From Vibrio methylphosphonaticus (GTDB taxonomy: Bacteria > Pseudomonadota > Gammaproteobacteria > Enterobacterales > Vibrionaceae): 64,000 bases of DNA. The notes beneath the pieces are model-generated. The model had not been told where the DNA came from. It worked only from the letters and a program-made list of their open reading frames with translations, and did no database searches. Of this stretch, positions 31,829 through 42,314 are shown one piece after another (the stretch's first letter is position 1; each line of letters opens with the position of its first letter). The stretch lies in NCBI RefSeq assembly GCF_023634655.1, contig NZ_JAMKMS010000009.1:124001-188000 (forward strand), in the 5' to 3' direction. The position numbers and the translations under genes were made by a program.

Positions 31829-32809
31829 ATGACTAAGAAATGGATTACAGGCATTGATATTGGACATTACAGTGCCAAAGCCGTTGTGCTGATGGTGGAT
31901 GGTGCCACGTTGACCGTCATCAATCATCTCGAATTAGCAGGCTCTGACGCTATTTTCTCCGATTCTCACACATTAAAGCATCAAGAAACTGTAAAAAATC
32001 TCAAAAACTTTAAGAAACTGCCGCCTATTTTTAGGAAAAAAGCGGCGCTCGCCATTCCTGATAGCGCGGTAATCAGCAAAATCATTTCAATTGAAAAGGG
32101 ATTGGTGGGGCAAGAACAAGAGTTTGCCGTGTTGCAAGCGATGAGCCACCAAACGCCTTATCCACTTGAGGAGTTGGCGCTCGATTTTTATAAGGCATCA
32201 CCGATATCAGAAGGACATACCGAAGCCTATCGAGTGTATGTGGTGAAACAGTCTCTTGTTGATAATTGGAGTAAGACTATCAATAAACTGGGTTATCAAC
32301 CGCAGTACATGGACACCAATATCAACGCACTTCGTGGTCTACAGGGTATGTTGAGCCATCAACAAGACGTATTCGATGGCTGGGGGATATTGGACATCGG
32401 GAGGCAACAAGCTGCGTTATGTCCACCAAAAACGATGCCGCTAGAGATGGCAAAGCAATGGCTTTATGACACCACTCGTCAGCATGACCAACTCGCGAAC
32501 GTCGTGAAGCAAAAAAGCGAAGCAGAGCAGGCATTTGAGCAGGTCGCCAGCAAAGTGATGTCACAAATTCAGCTGTATCGTTCTTTACCGGGCGGTCAGG
32601 GAATGGAGGGGTTATTGGTGTGTGGTGGGCATGCTAATGCGCCACAATTTGTTGATTTCATTGAACGTAAGTTAGGGATGCCAGTACGACCTTTAGCGCT
32701 GCACAATGCGGTGGCGGTGAGTAGCAAGGAAACCACATTGTTAAGTGGTTCGTTTGCGGTCGCGCTAGGGGTGGCTTACAACGCCAGTCAATGGATGGAG
32801 ACGCATTAA
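31829..32809 (+). CDS. pilM: PilM, actin-like inner-membrane pilus assembly protein
   Basis: PilM is the cytoplasmic actin-fold protein that binds the N-terminus of PilN in the type IV pilus alignment complex. I start at ATG 31829 (MTKKWITGIDIGHYSAKAV, 326 residues) with TTGAGGT upstream; a TTG-started extension is unlikely. The ATPase-fold phosphate loop GIDIGHYSAK is at 7-16 and a second, GILDIGRQQAA, is in the middle. It is the first of five tightly packed pil genes. Confidence 0.93.
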   Translation: MTKKWITGIDIGHYSAKAVVLMVDGATLTVINHLELAGSDAIFSDSHTLKHQETVKNLKNFKKLPPIFRKKAALAIPDSAVISKIISIEKGLVGQEQEFAVLQAMSHQTPYPLEELALDFYKASPISEGHTEAYRVYVVKQSLVDNWSKTINKLGYQPQYMDTNINALRGLQGMLSHQQDVFDGWGILDIGRQQAALCPPKTMPLEMAKQWLYDTTRQHDQLANVVKQKSEAEQAFEQVASKVMSQIQLYRSLPGGQGMEGLLVCGGHANAPQFVDFIERKLGMPVRPLALHNAVAVSSKETTLLSGSFAVALGVAYNASQWMETH

Positions 32810-33403
32810 ATGGAGATGGTTAACCTGCTTCCTTGGCGTGAGAAAAAGCGCCACCAACATCGCCAGCGATTTGTCGTAGCACTCATTGTTGCGGTGGCTA
32901 TCGCTGCTGCGGCGGTGCAAGCGGCTATGTGGTATGTGTCGATGCAAATTGAGACTCAGCAAACGAGGCAGCGTTATCTTCAGCAAAAAGTGTCGGATTA
33001 CCAAAAAGACATTGCGTCATTGGCGAAAGTGACCCAATCGCATACCGCATTAGAGCAGCGCCTTGGTTATGTGGAAACGCTGCAAATACAGCGTAATAAA
33101 ACCACATTAGTGATGAATGCGTTACCGACGTTAGTACCGAACGGTGTGTATGTCGACAAAGTTCGTATGGAGGGAACGAGCTTCAAGCTTAGTGGTATTA
33201 GCAGCAGTACGGCTAAGCTCGCCCAAATGTTGGAGCGATTTGAAACTTCAGGTTTACTACTCAACGTCGACATGCATTCCATTGTCCATGGTAATCAACG
33301 CTTTGGGCAACGTTATCAGTCTTTCAGTATTTCTTTTCAGCTCGATTCGGGTGCGTTAACCGACAAGGCTTTAGAGGCTCGGATGATTGATGGGGAGGGT
33401 TGA
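32810..33403 (+). CDS. pilN: PilN, type IV pilus inner-membrane alignment protein
   Basis: PilN begins MEMVNLLPWREKKR. The NLLPWR motif is the known PilM-binding peptide. One membrane segment follows at about 22-42, then a coiled coil and a ferredoxin-like periplasmic domain that pairs with PilO. The start codon touches the pilM stop. The protein is 197 residues, the family size. Confidence 0.93.
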   Translation: MEMVNLLPWREKKRHQHRQRFVVALIVAVAIAAAAVQAAMWYVSMQIETQQTRQRYLQQKVSDYQKDIASLAKVTQSHTALEQRLGYVETLQIQRNKTTLVMNALPTLVPNGVYVDKVRMEGTSFKLSGISSSTAKLAQMLERFETSGLLLNVDMHSIVHGNQRFGQRYQSFSISFQLDSGALTDKALEARMIDGEG

Positions 33404-33404
33404 G

Positions 33405-34007
33405 ATGAACGTTGCCGACTTGGAATTGGATGAAATGCCTGATTGGCCTTGGGTTCCCCAAATGCTGGTTGCTCTGCTATTGCTGTTAATGGTGCTCATT
33501 GCAGGGGCATTTTTTATAGTGAAACCAGCGCTAGACGAACTGGAACATTATAAACAGCAAGAGCAGGAGTTGAAGCAAACACTGGGTCGGGTTGCTAAAA
33601 AAGCCGCGTTGCTGCCGCTGATGCAAGCGCAACTTAATGAGCTTAATAGCCACTATGATTTTTTACTGCAACAACTGCCCGAGCAAAAAGAGCTAGCCAG
33701 TTTATTGGCGGCGATGAATGAAGAAGGATTGAATCACGATTTAACGTTTACTCGAATTGATTGGGGGAAGCGTGTTTCTCAGGATTTTTTATTGAAGTTG
33801 CCTCTCGATATTGAATTGACCGGTAGTTACAACAACATCGGCGATTACGCGCAGGCCATTGCTCAACTGCCGAGAATTATATTGCTTGAAAATGCGGAGT
33901 GGCAGAGGGTGAGCCAAGAGAGCAGTACGTTGCACTTTCGGGTTAGGGCTTATACCTATCAGTTTAAACAGGGCGAGCTGAATCAGGAGCAAAAGCATGA
34001 GAACTAG
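33405..34007 (+). CDS. pilO: PilO, type IV pilus inner-membrane alignment protein
   Basis: PilO forms heterodimers with PilN. I choose ATG 33405 (200 residues), 5 nt after GGGGAGGG; earlier in-frame starts at 33387 and 33390 overlap pilN. There is a membrane segment at about 20-42, a coiled coil, then the periplasmic domain ending in FRVRAYTYQF. It overlaps pilP by 11 nt. Confidence 0.93.
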   Translation: MNVADLELDEMPDWPWVPQMLVALLLLLMVLIAGAFFIVKPALDELEHYKQQEQELKQTLGRVAKKAALLPLMQAQLNELNSHYDFLLQQLPEQKELASLLAAMNEEGLNHDLTFTRIDWGKRVSQDFLLKLPLDIELTGSYNNIGDYAQAIAQLPRIILLENAEWQRVSQESSTLHFRVRAYTYQFKQGELNQEQKHEN

Positions 34008-34500
34008 TCGGTGGGTGCTACTGTCTTTGGGGTTACTCGGCTGTCAGGCCAATGATGACTCTTTAGCAGACTTTGTCGCAAAGACGGAGGCAGAAATTGT
34101 CATTGAAGTCGCGCAGCTTCAGCCTCGTTATTCTTTTGATGCCGTGCCATTTACCTACGCTAAACAGGGGACGCCTTTTGATTTACCCAAGCTGGCTCAA
34201 GCTCAAAGACCTGCCAATAATCAAGCGTGTTGGCAGCCTAAAACTAGGGGGAAAGGTAACTTAGAACAATACCGTTTGGAGGAACTCACGCTCAAAGGGG
34301 TTATGAGTAAAGGAAAAGGCTTAACGGGTCTACTGCAATTGCCGAATCGCCAATTGGTGAAGGTAACTGCTGGGCAATATATTGGCGAAAATAATGGGCA
34401 AATAAAACAAGTGACCTCAGAAGGTCTCATTATTAATGAGACCTTATCAGACGGTTTAGGGTGTTGGTTTCAAAGGCAAGTTAAGCTCGCGTTGAATTAA
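33997..34500 (+). CDS. pilP: PilP, type IV pilus lipoprotein linking PilNO to the secretin
   Basis: PilP is an inner-membrane lipoprotein with a signal peptide and lipobox LLGC (C16). Residues about 85-167 form the beta-sandwich that binds the PilQ N-domain (LTLKGVMSKG, GQYIGENNG). CAGGAGC precedes the start. The protein is 167 residues, the family size. Confidence 0.92.
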   Translation: MRTSRWVLLSLGLLGCQANDDSLADFVAKTEAEIVIEVAQLQPRYSFDAVPFTYAKQGTPFDLPKLAQAQRPANNQACWQPKTRGKGNLEQYRLEELTLKGVMSKGKGLTGLLQLPNRQLVKVTAGQYIGENNGQIKQVTSEGLIINETLSDGLGCWFQRQVKLALN

Positions 34501-34513
34501 TGGAGAAGTGGTA

Positions 34514-36217
34514 GTGCGAAGGACTGTGGGTAATGTAATCAAAGGGCTACTGATGATGGCTATCGTGTGGTGGTCAGTTGGTAATGTCGTTGCCGAACCA
34601 ATGAACGCGATTGACGGTGTGTTTTTTGAGCTCAATGAGCTAAAGCAGGGAGTTGTGATTGTCAATTTAGAGAAAATTGGCAGCGTAATCGACGTGGAAA
34701 CGATGGCCAATGGGGTCAGCATTATCTTGAAACAAACCAAGATACGTCCTGAGCAACTGTCTATTATCGATGTTAAAGACTTTGCTAGTGAAGTGAACCA
34801 GTTAGAACTGTTTGATGATACTCCGGATGTACGGTTATTGGTTGAAACCAAAAGTAATGTGGACTACTCATACGAAATGAACAACAGGCGGTTAAGAGTG
34901 ACGCTGTTGCCGATGTCTAAAGAGAAAACCGATGAGAAAAAATGGCAGCTCGCACATCAAGGAAAACTAACGTCTATTAACTTTCAAGATATCCCAGTTA
35001 GGAATGTCTTGCAGTTGCTCGCGGACTACAATGACTTCAATCTTGTGGTGTCAGATAGTGTTCAAGGCAATCTCACTCTTAGGTTAGATGATGTGCCATG
35101 GACTGAAGTGTTAGATATTATTTTGCGCGTGAAAGGGCTAGATAAGCGGATTAATGGCAATGTGGTGCTAGTCGCGCCAACAGCGGAGCTTGATCAGCAA
35201 GAAAAAATGGCGCTAGAGAAAAACCAGCTGACACAACAGATTGGGCAGCTTAGATCGGAGATTATTAAAATTAGTTACGCTAAGGCTTCAGACGTGGCAG
35301 CAATGCTGGGCGGAGAAGGGGAAGTGAGCATGTTATCGGAACGCGGATCCATTGCGATTGATGAGCGAACTAATTCATTGTTGCTCCGTGAGTTACCAGA
35401 CAATATTACCGTGATTCGTGACATTATCGCGTCCTTAGATGTGCCGGTTAAGCAAGTCCAAATTGAAGCGCGTATTGTCACCATTAATGAGGGCAATATG
35501 GATGAACTCGGCATTCGTTGGGGGGTAACGAAAGTGAGTGGCGATACCACCATTGGTGGTTCGATTGAAAACAACCTAGGGACGATAGGTTTGTACGATC
35601 CACAAGATGGCGATGCATTTGTTGATGACTTTCTTAATGTTAATTTGGGCGCGACGTCGGACAGCGCAGCGCGTCTGGCATTCCAAGTGGCAAGTCTGGG
35701 TTCTAACGTTTTGCTTGATTTGGAGTTATCTGCGCTGCAGCAAGAATCAAAAGCAGAAATTATTTCGAGCCCCAGGCTGATTACTACCAATAAAAAGTCG
35801 GCGTACATTGAACAAGGTACTGAGATACCTTACTTAAAAGCAGCGTCGAGTGGCGCAACGTCGGTTGAGTTTAAAAAAGCGGTGTTATCGCTTACGGTTA
35901 CCCCTCAGATTACGCCCGATAATAGACTTGTCCTCGATCTAAATGTAACACAGGATAGACCGAGTCAGGTGGTGAAAACAGGGGAAGGCGAGGCGGTTGC
36001 TATTGATACTCAGCGGATAGGAACGCAAGTGTTGGTCAATAATGGAGAGACGGTCGTACTGGGAGGAATATTTCAACATAATATTACCAATAGCGTAGAT
36101 AAAGTGCCGTTGTTAGGGGATATTCCCGGTTTAGGGGCGTTATTTAGGCGTACCTATGAGAAAGTGGGGAAAAGTGAATTACTGATCTTTGTTACGCCAG
36201 AAATAATTGTTAACTAA
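34514..36217 (+). CDS. pilQ: PilQ, type IV pilus outer-membrane secretin
   Basis: PilQ forms the outer-membrane pore for pili and, in competent vibrios, DNA uptake. The 567-residue protein has a signal peptide ending near the VVAEP segment, an N-terminal AMIN-like region, an STN/N0 domain (FQDIPVRNVLQLLADY), an N1 domain, and the secretin beta-barrel with LVNNGETVVLGG and VPLLGDIPGLGALF at the C-terminus. I choose GTG 34514 with GGAG 8 nt upstream; a GTG at 34508 is too close to it. Confidence 0.93.
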   Translation: MRRTVGNVIKGLLMMAIVWWSVGNVVAEPMNAIDGVFFELNELKQGVVIVNLEKIGSVIDVETMANGVSIILKQTKIRPEQLSIIDVKDFASEVNQLELFDDTPDVRLLVETKSNVDYSYEMNNRRLRVTLLPMSKEKTDEKKWQLAHQGKLTSINFQDIPVRNVLQLLADYNDFNLVVSDSVQGNLTLRLDDVPWTEVLDIILRVKGLDKRINGNVVLVAPTAELDQQEKMALEKNQLTQQIGQLRSEIIKISYAKASDVAAMLGGEGEVSMLSERGSIAIDERTNSLLLRELPDNITVIRDIIASLDVPVKQVQIEARIVTINEGNMDELGIRWGVTKVSGDTTIGGSIENNLGTIGLYDPQDGDAFVDDFLNVNLGATSDSAARLAFQVASLGSNVLLDLELSALQQESKAEIISSPRLITTNKKSAYIEQGTEIPYLKAASSGATSVEFKKAVLSLTVTPQITPDNRLVLDLNVTQDRPSQVVKTGEGEAVAIDTQRIGTQVLVNNGETVVLGGIFQHNITNSVDKVPLLGDIPGLGALFRRTYEKVGKSELLIFVTPEIIVN

Positions 36218-36411
36218 GTTGTTGTAAAGATAGGTTTTATTGAAAATAGTGAAAAATAAAGTTGCATTCGGGGCACCTAACCTTGATAATTTCGGGTCTT
36301 ATCACGTCTTGTCTGTGAGGAATCGGTGTCACAAGCCCTTTTCCCGATGCTTTTTTTCGGTATTTTCTTGTGGCGATGTCATTGAATTAACGTTGTAAAT
36401 TACTGCTAAAC

Positions 36412-36930
36412 ATGGCTGAAAAACGTAATATTTTCCTTGTTGGCCCTATGGGCGCCGGCAAAAGCACTATCGGTAGACACCTAGCTCAACAACTTCATAT
36501 GGAGTTTGTTGATTCTGATACCGTTATTGAAGAACGCACTGGTGCAGACATCTCTTGGGTGTTTGACGTCGAGGGCGAAGAAGGCTTCCGCATTCGTGAA
36601 GAGTCAGTGATTAATGATCTGACTGAGGAACAAGGCATTGTCCTTGCGACTGGTGGTGGTTCGGTTAAGAGTAAAGAAAACCGTAACCGTCTCTCTGCAC
36701 GCGGAATCGTTGTATATCTTGAAACCACAATTGAAAAGCAGCTTGCTCGCACAAACCGCGATAAAAAGCGCCCATTACTGCAAACGGATGATCCGCGCGA
36801 AGTATTGGAATCGCTAGCGGATGAACGCAACAACTTGTACAAAGATGTGGCCGACTACACTGTTCGCACTGATGACCAAAGTGCAAAAGTGGTAGCCAAC
36901 CAAATCGTAAAAATGCTAGAAGAAGGTTAA
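36412..36930 (+). CDS. aroK: AroK, shikimate kinase I
   Basis: AroK phosphorylates shikimate in the cytoplasm. The 172-residue protein has Walker [10 protein letters not shown] at 11-19, the shikimate-binding DSD at about 36-38, GGGSV, and the lid RDKKRPLL. aroB follows 31 bp later and the two form an operon, as in E. coli. Confidence 0.97.
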   Translation: MAEKRNIFLVGPMGAGKSTIGRHLAQQLHMEFVDSDTVIEERTGADISWVFDVEGEEGFRIREESVINDLTEEQGIVLATGGGSVKSKENRNRLSARGIVVYLETTIEKQLARTNRDKKRPLLQTDDPREVLESLADERNNLYKDVADYTVRTDDQSAKVVANQIVKMLEEG

Positions 36931-36961
36931 TTACAACCTTCTTTGAACAGGAGAGCAAACC

Positions 36962-38047
36962 ATGGAACGGATTACGGTTAATCTTGGTGAGCGTAGCTAC
37001 CCTATTTCAATTGGTGCCGGGTTATTTAATGACTCGGCGCAATTTTCTAAAATTCCAGACGGAAAATCGGTGGTACTGATTACCAATACCACGGTTTCCC
37101 CTCTTTATAGTCAATCTATTCTCACTCAACTGGATAGCAAGGGTTGTCAAACCTCTTTGCTAGAGCTTCCAGATGGTGAGCAATACAAAACCCTCGATAC
37201 CTTTAACACCATCATGACGCATCTACTGTCTGGCAACTATGGCCGAGATGTGGTTGTTGTCGCGTTAGGCGGTGGTGTGATTGGTGATCTTGTTGGATTT
37301 TCTGCGGCGTGCTATCAGCGCGGTGTTGACTTCATTCAAATTCCTACCACATTACTTTCTCAAGTGGACTCCTCTGTTGGGGGGAAAACAGCAGTTAATC
37401 ATAGTTTAGGTAAGAATATGGTTGGGGCTTTTTATCAGCCTCAGTCAGTGATTATTGATATTGATTGTTTGAAAACTTTGCCTGAGCGCGAGTTTGCTGC
37501 AGGAATGGCAGAGGTGATTAAGTATGGAATTATCTATGATGCTGAATTCTTTGATTGGCTTGAAGAAAACTTAGATAGCCTATACCAATTGGATCAAACG
37601 GCGTTGACGTACGCGATTGCACGTTGTTGCGCAATCAAAGCGGAAGTCGTGGCGCAAGATGAAAAAGAGTCCGGTATTCGAGCATTATTGAACCTAGGTC
37701 ATACATTTGGTCATGCCATTGAAACGGAACTAGGGTATGGTAAATGGCTACATGGAGAAGCGGTGTCATCGGGAACCGTAATGGCAGCTCATACTGCTCA
37801 TTTGCTCGGTGATATTTCAGAGCAGCAAGTGTCGCGTATCATTGCCATACTTAAGCGAGCTAAATTGCCAGTTCATACGCCAGAGTCAATGACATTTGAT
37901 GATTTCATGCGTCATATGATGCGAGATAAAAAAGTACTGTCTGGTCAATTGCGCTTGGTATTACCGACGACAATAGGCGATGCGCAAGTGGCTTCTGATG
38001 TACCCAATGAGTTGATTGAAAAAGCGATTGATCTCTGTCGCGTCTAA
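36962..38047 (+). CDS. aroB: AroB, 3-dehydroquinate synthase
   Basis: AroB cyclises DAHP to 3-dehydroquinate with NAD and a divalent metal. The 361-residue protein has [11 protein letters not shown], the metal-ligand segments [11 protein letters not shown] and [12 protein letters not shown], and the downstream HGEAVSSGT. It is followed by a terminator before damX. Confidence 0.97.
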   Translation: MERITVNLGERSYPISIGAGLFNDSAQFSKIPDGKSVVLITNTTVSPLYSQSILTQLDSKGCQTSLLELPDGEQYKTLDTFNTIMTHLLSGNYGRDVVVVALGGGVIGDLVGFSAACYQRGVDFIQIPTTLLSQVDSSVGGKTAVNHSLGKNMVGAFYQPQSVIIDIDCLKTLPEREFAAGMAEVIKYGIIYDAEFFDWLEENLDSLYQLDQTALTYAIARCCAIKAEVVAQDEKESGIRALLNLGHTFGHAIETELGYGKWLHGEAVSSGTVMAAHTAHLLGDISEQQVSRIIAILKRAKLPVHTPESMTFDDFMRHMMRDKKVLSGQLRLVLPTTIGDAQVASDVPNELIEKAIDLCRV

Positions 38048-38083
38048 TAGTTTATATTAGAAGTGTGTGCGGTATTAATCGAC

Positions 38084-38110
38084 AAAAGGCTCCTATTTGG
38101 AGCCTTTTTT
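38084..38110 (+). terminator. aroKB terminator
   Basis: Perfect stem AAAAGGCTCC / GGAGCCTTTT with a TATTT loop and trailing T run. Confidence 0.9.
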
Positions 38111-38232
38111 AGATCTTGGGCTAATCAAAGCCTAACCTCTCAAGAGAGGTACGAATCTTGATGTTAGAACTGGATGGTTTTATGCCATTAGTTTTGAGGC
38201 TAATTTGCTTTGTAAGCTAAGAGTGATCGCGA

Positions 38233-39684
38233 ATGAGTTTGTCTTATGAAATGCGGGTGATGGAATTAGACTCGCAAACCCATTTATTAGAAAGGCTGCA
38301 ATTATTGACTCAGTTTTCGTCTAACTTTGTCTCAGTGATAGGCGAATTGGGGATGGGGAAAACATGGTTAGCCCATCGCTATTTGGAGTCATGGGCTTAT
38401 GGCAAGAACCAGTCTTTGGTGACATGTTTCCCGCATCAAGATGATCAAGTGATCCGCGGTAATATTCTACGCCAGCTCTTTCCACATAAGCTGTACAGCG
38501 AGACGGATACCTTACAAGACAGTATTGAGCGTATTCTAGAAGGTGAGGCGTGTGACATTGTTATTGTTGTCGACGAAGCGCAGCATTTGTCTCAGGCATT
38601 ATTGGCAGAGCTTTGGTTATTAGTGCTGACTACTCACACTATCGGACAGCAAAATGTGAGTGTCGTGCTCTTTAGCGCCAGCCATACCACGCACAGTCGA
38701 GTGTCCCGTCTCAGCCATGGTTTGGATATTAAACCCATAGAACTCGAAGTCGATGAACTCTCTGATTCGGAAGCGACACAGTTTTTTGAGACATTAGTAC
38801 TGCGCTACCTTGATGAAAGTGTTGAAAAAAGAATCAAAACTGCGTTTACTAAGACGAAGCCCATTCCAGGGGATATATTGGCGCTCGGGGAGCAAACAAT
38901 GGAAAAGAAAGTGATAATTCGTTCGCTGGTTGGCTCGCCGACTAAGATTGCCGCATTAGTTGTGGTATTGATGATTATAATTTTTATGGGCTATCGTAGC
39001 TTATTGACATCGCCAGACACAGCGCATGATTCAACGCCTATTGATGTTGTTGAAGAAACGGAACATTCAACCAATGACACTGAGGTCGACGCTTCATCCG
39101 CAGAGCAAATTGCGAACGCTAATAAAGAAATGCCCGTGGTAGAAGCGACAACGGATGATTCGATGGCCTTGCCGCCACAAGTGACCTCTGAGACAGCCAG
39201 TGTTGGTGTGTCTGAAACGGGAGAGCGAGTGGTGATTACTTCTGATGTCGTTGATGCGCTGCTAGAGGATAATACCGCGGTAGCCGTGGCCAATGCTGCA
39301 GAGATTCAAGCCGTAGTGTTACCGCAAAATACGGTTGTGGATGTAGAGAGTTCTCCAGAGTTGCAAACGCCCATTACTTTTTCGTTTGCTCGTGATGAGC
39401 TCAAGGCGATGGCCGCTAATACTTATACGCTACAGATCTCCGCGATGACCGATCTTGATGATGTGCAACAGTTCCTGAATAAGCATACTTTTGACAAACC
39501 AGTACGCGTTTACCCAACCATTCGTAATGATGAAAAATGGTATATCGTGACTTACGATCAATATACGAGTATTCAGGCGGCTCGTGATGCGGCGGAAGCG
39601 ATGCCTAACGAGCTGCGCTCATTAGGCGCCTGGGCGAAATCGCTCAGTCAGGTTCATCGTGAAATTGATCGTTGGCAAGAGTAA
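38233..39684 (+). CDS. damX: DamX, SPOR-domain cell-division protein with AAA-type N-domain
   Basis: DamX localises to the septum through its SPOR domain. The 483-residue protein has an N-terminal ATPase-like domain with Walker A GELGMGKT at 37-44 and Walker B IVIVVDEAQ near 115, a membrane helix at about 238-256, an acidic low-complexity periplasmic linker, and a SPOR domain at about 395-475. It lies in the conserved aroB-damX-dam order. It is the second SPOR protein in the window after FtsN. Confidence 0.93.
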   Translation: MSLSYEMRVMELDSQTHLLERLQLLTQFSSNFVSVIGELGMGKTWLAHRYLESWAYGKNQSLVTCFPHQDDQVIRGNILRQLFPHKLYSETDTLQDSIERILEGEACDIVIVVDEAQHLSQALLAELWLLVLTTHTIGQQNVSVVLFSASHTTHSRVSRLSHGLDIKPIELEVDELSDSEATQFFETLVLRYLDESVEKRIKTAFTKTKPIPGDILALGEQTMEKKVIIRSLVGSPTKIAALVVVLMIIIFMGYRSLLTSPDTAHDSTPIDVVEETEHSTNDTEVDASSAEQIANANKEMPVVEATTDDSMALPPQVTSETASVGVSETGERVVITSDVVDALLEDNTAVAVANAAEIQAVVLPQNTVVDVESSPELQTPITFSFARDELKAMAANTYTLQISAMTDLDDVQQFLNKHTFDKPVRVYPTIRNDEKWYIVTYDQYTSIQAARDAAEAMPNELRSLGAWAKSLSQVHREIDRWQE

Positions 39685-39795
39685 AAACGGCCGTCCATCA
39701 GAGCTGGTGTTGATGCGAGAAAGGTCAACATAACAGATTGAATTATGATATATTCCCCTCCCTTAAATTTTGGGTGGCAGTAAATAGAGCAAGCA

Positions 39796-40692
39796 ATGAA
39801 AAAGCAACGCGCCTTTCTAAAGTGGGCTGGTGGAAAATATGGCTTAGTCGAAGATATTCAAAAGCATTTGCCAGACGCAAGAAAGTTGGTGGAGCCTTTT
39901 GTTGGCGCCGGCTCGGTATTTTTGAATACCGACTATGACCAGTACCTACTTGCTGATATCAACCCTGATCTCATTAATCTCTACAACCTGCTTAAAACTG
40001 AGCCGGAAAAGTACATTGAAGAGGCAAGACGCTTCTTCACACCTGAGCATAACCAAAAAGAGGTGTATCTTGGGGTTCGTGCTGATTTCAATCAAAGCGA
40101 TGATGTGCTATTTCGTTCTGTTGCCTTTTTGTATATGAACCGCTTCGGTTTTAACGGCTTATGTCGTTACAACAAGAAGGGCGGATTCAACGTTCCATTT
40201 GGTTCTTATAAAAAGCCCTACTTCCCTGAAAAAGAACTGATTTTCTTTGCGGAAAAAGCCAAGAAGGCCACGTTTGTTTGTGAAGGCTATCCTGAAACCT
40301 TTCGTCGTGCTCGTAAAGGCAGCGTCGTATATTGCGATCCACCTTATGCGCCGTTATCTAATACCGCCAACTTTACCTCGTATGCGGGCAATGGCTTTTC
40401 ATTAGATGACCAAGCCGCGCTCGCGGATATTGCCGAACATACTGCCTTTGATCGTCACATTCCGGTATTGATTTCGAATCACGATACTACGCTCACACGT
40501 CGCCTTTATCATGGTGCGCAGTTGAACGTGGTGAAAGTGAAACGAACCATTAGTCGTAACGGCTCGGGACGTAATAAAGTGGATGAGCTGCTAGCGTTAT
40601 TTGAAGCTAAAGCCCAGCCTGAAGCGAAAATCAAACCTGATCCTAACGCCGAGATTGCAGCAAAAATGATATCGGATTTGGATAAGCGCTAG
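39796..40692 (+). CDS. dam: Dam, GATC adenine-N6 methyltransferase
   Basis: Dam methylates adenine in GATC and is essential for replication control in vibrios. The 298-residue protein has the AdoMet motif FLKWAGGKYGL at 7-17, FVGAGSVFLN, and the catalytic DPPY near 181 (VVYCDPPYAP). The C-terminus is about 15-20 residues longer than in E. coli. It lies 111 bp after damX, followed by rpe. Confidence 0.97.
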   Translation: MKKQRAFLKWAGGKYGLVEDIQKHLPDARKLVEPFVGAGSVFLNTDYDQYLLADINPDLINLYNLLKTEPEKYIEEARRFFTPEHNQKEVYLGVRADFNQSDDVLFRSVAFLYMNRFGFNGLCRYNKKGGFNVPFGSYKKPYFPEKELIFFAEKAKKATFVCEGYPETFRRARKGSVVYCDPPYAPLSNTANFTSYAGNGFSLDDQAALADIAEHTAFDRHIPVLISNHDTTLTRRLYHGAQLNVVKVKRTISRNGSGRNKVDELLALFEAKAQPEAKIKPDPNAEIAAKMISDLDKR

Positions 40693-40762
40693 GATTTAGT
40701 CACTGGCTTCGGTAGAATTGCGCGCAAATATTGCTCGCTAATCCATTCTATTGAGGTCAGGT

Positions 40763-41437
40763 ATGACAGATTTTCTAATTGCGCCATCCATTTTATCCGC
40801 TGATTTTGCTCGTCTTGGTGAAGACGTAGAGAAAGTCCTTGCCGCTGGCGCAGATGTTGTCCATTTTGATGTGATGGATAACCACTACGTGCCTAACCTC
40901 AGTTTTGGCGCGCCTATCTGTAAAGCCTTGCGTGATTACGGTATTACCGCGCCGATCGATGTGCACTTGATGGTGAAACCTGTTGATAGCCTAGTGCCAG
41001 AGTTCGCGAAAGCGGGCGCATCGATGATTACTTTCCATGTTGAAGCAACAGAGCATGTCGATCGCACGCTACAACTTATCAAAGAACATGGCTGTAAAGC
41101 GGGCGTGGTTCTTAATCCAGCAACGCCATTAACTTGCCTTGACTACATTCTTGATAAAGTCGATATGATTTTGTTGATGTCAGTGAACCCTGGTTTCGGT
41201 GGTCAATCTTTTATTCCTTCAACACTTGATAAGCTGCGTGCGGTTCGTCGTCTGATCGACGAGTCTGGTCGTGACATTCGTCTTGAAATTGATGGCGGTG
41301 TTAAAGTGGATAACATTCGTGAAATCGCAGAAGCAGGTGCGGATATGTTTGTTGCAGGTTCTGCAATTTTCAATCGTCCTGATTACAAAGAAGTTATTGA
41401 TGAAATGCGCGCAGAGCTTGCGAAAGTAAAGCAGTAA
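40763..41437 (+). CDS. rpe: Rpe, ribulose-phosphate 3-epimerase
   Basis: Rpe interconverts ribulose-5-P and xylulose-5-P. From ATG 40763 ([15 protein letters not shown]) it is 224 residues, with GAGGTCAGG upstream; a TTG extension to 40751 is unlikely. Metal and active-site segments [27 protein letters not shown] and EIDGGV are all present. It is the first gene of rpe-gph. Confidence 0.97.
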   Translation: MTDFLIAPSILSADFARLGEDVEKVLAAGADVVHFDVMDNHYVPNLSFGAPICKALRDYGITAPIDVHLMVKPVDSLVPEFAKAGASMITFHVEATEHVDRTLQLIKEHGCKAGVVLNPATPLTCLDYILDKVDMILLMSVNPGFGGQSFIPSTLDKLRAVRRLIDESGRDIRLEIDGGVKVDNIREIAEAGADMFVAGSAIFNRPDYKEVIDEMRAELAKVKQ

Positions 41438-41453
41438 TTAAGAGAAGTATGTC

Positions 41454-42149
41454 ATGCAGTCTATCAAATTAGTTGTTTTCGATCTCGATGGTACGCTACT
41501 CGACAGTGTGCCTGATCTTGCCCTGGCGGCTGATCAAGCGGTACAAGCATTGGGTTATCCAAGCGTGACCGAAGAGCAAGTTCGTGATTATGTTGGCAAC
41601 GGCGCGGATGTGCTGATTGCTCGCTCATTAAGTCAGAGTGTTAGCGTTAATCCTGAACTTCCGGCAGAGTTGTGCGAGAAAGCGCGCGTATTGTTTGACG
41701 ATTTCTATCACGCCAGTGGCCATAAGCTGAGTCATCTGTATGCCAATGTTCAAAGCACATTGGATACCTTAGTGGCGAACGGTTACACCGTGGCTTTGCT
41801 GACCAATAAACCGTCTAAATTTGTTCCAGAGTTACTTGAGCAGCATCAGCTTGAAAAATACTTCAAGTATGTATTAGGTGGCGATGCGTTCCCTAAGAAA
41901 AAACCTGACCCAGTGGCATTGAACTGGCTGATGGAGCAAGAGCAAGTGTCACCAGGTGAAGTGTTGATGGTTGGCGATTCACAAAATGACATTTTGGCTG
42001 CGCGCAATGCTGGTTGCTTGGCATTTGGTCTTACGTATGGCTATAACCACGGTGAACCTATTGCCAATGCGAAACCAGACTTTGTCGCCGATGATGTTGC
42101 TGACGTCCTAAATGCGGTCAATCATGGCGTGCTAAGCGCGGTAAATTAG
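41454..42149 (+). CDS. gph: Gph, phosphoglycolate phosphatase
   Basis: Gph removes 2-phosphoglycolate formed during repair of DNA ends. The 231-residue HAD hydrolase has DLDGTLLDS with the nucleophile near residue 10, LLTNKPS, KKKPDP and MVGDSQNDILAA. It lies 16 bp after rpe and is followed by a terminator. Confidence 0.96.
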   Translation: MQSIKLVVFDLDGTLLDSVPDLALAADQAVQALGYPSVTEEQVRDYVGNGADVLIARSLSQSVSVNPELPAELCEKARVLFDDFYHASGHKLSHLYANVQSTLDTLVANGYTVALLTNKPSKFVPELLEQHQLEKYFKYVLGGDAFPKKKPDPVALNWLMEQEQVSPGEVLMVGDSQNDILAARNAGCLAFGLTYGYNHGEPIANAKPDFVADDVADVLNAVNHGVLSAVN

Positions 42150-42241
42150 CGTCGAAGACGGTGCTCGGGCCTAATTCCCTTCCAGAGCAATAAAAAAGTC
42201 CTCATGGCTATAGCAAAAAATTGGCTAATGGGTACACTGCT

Positions 42242-42270
42242 AAAACCGCGTAAGATATTACGCGGTTTTT
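42242..42270 (+). terminator. rpe-gph terminator
   Basis: Perfect 12-bp stem AAAACCGCGTAA / TTACGCGGTTTT with a GATA loop and trailing T's. trpS therefore probably has its own promoter. Confidence 0.9.
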
Positions 42271-42314
42271 CATTATCCGAATTATCTCATTAAGAAGTCG
42301 AAGGAATCATAGTT

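Noticed and set aside
36318..36337. TGTGA...TCACA palindrome before aroK as a CRP site
   Set aside because: Half-sites are separated by 10 bp instead of 6, so CRP would not bind it as such.
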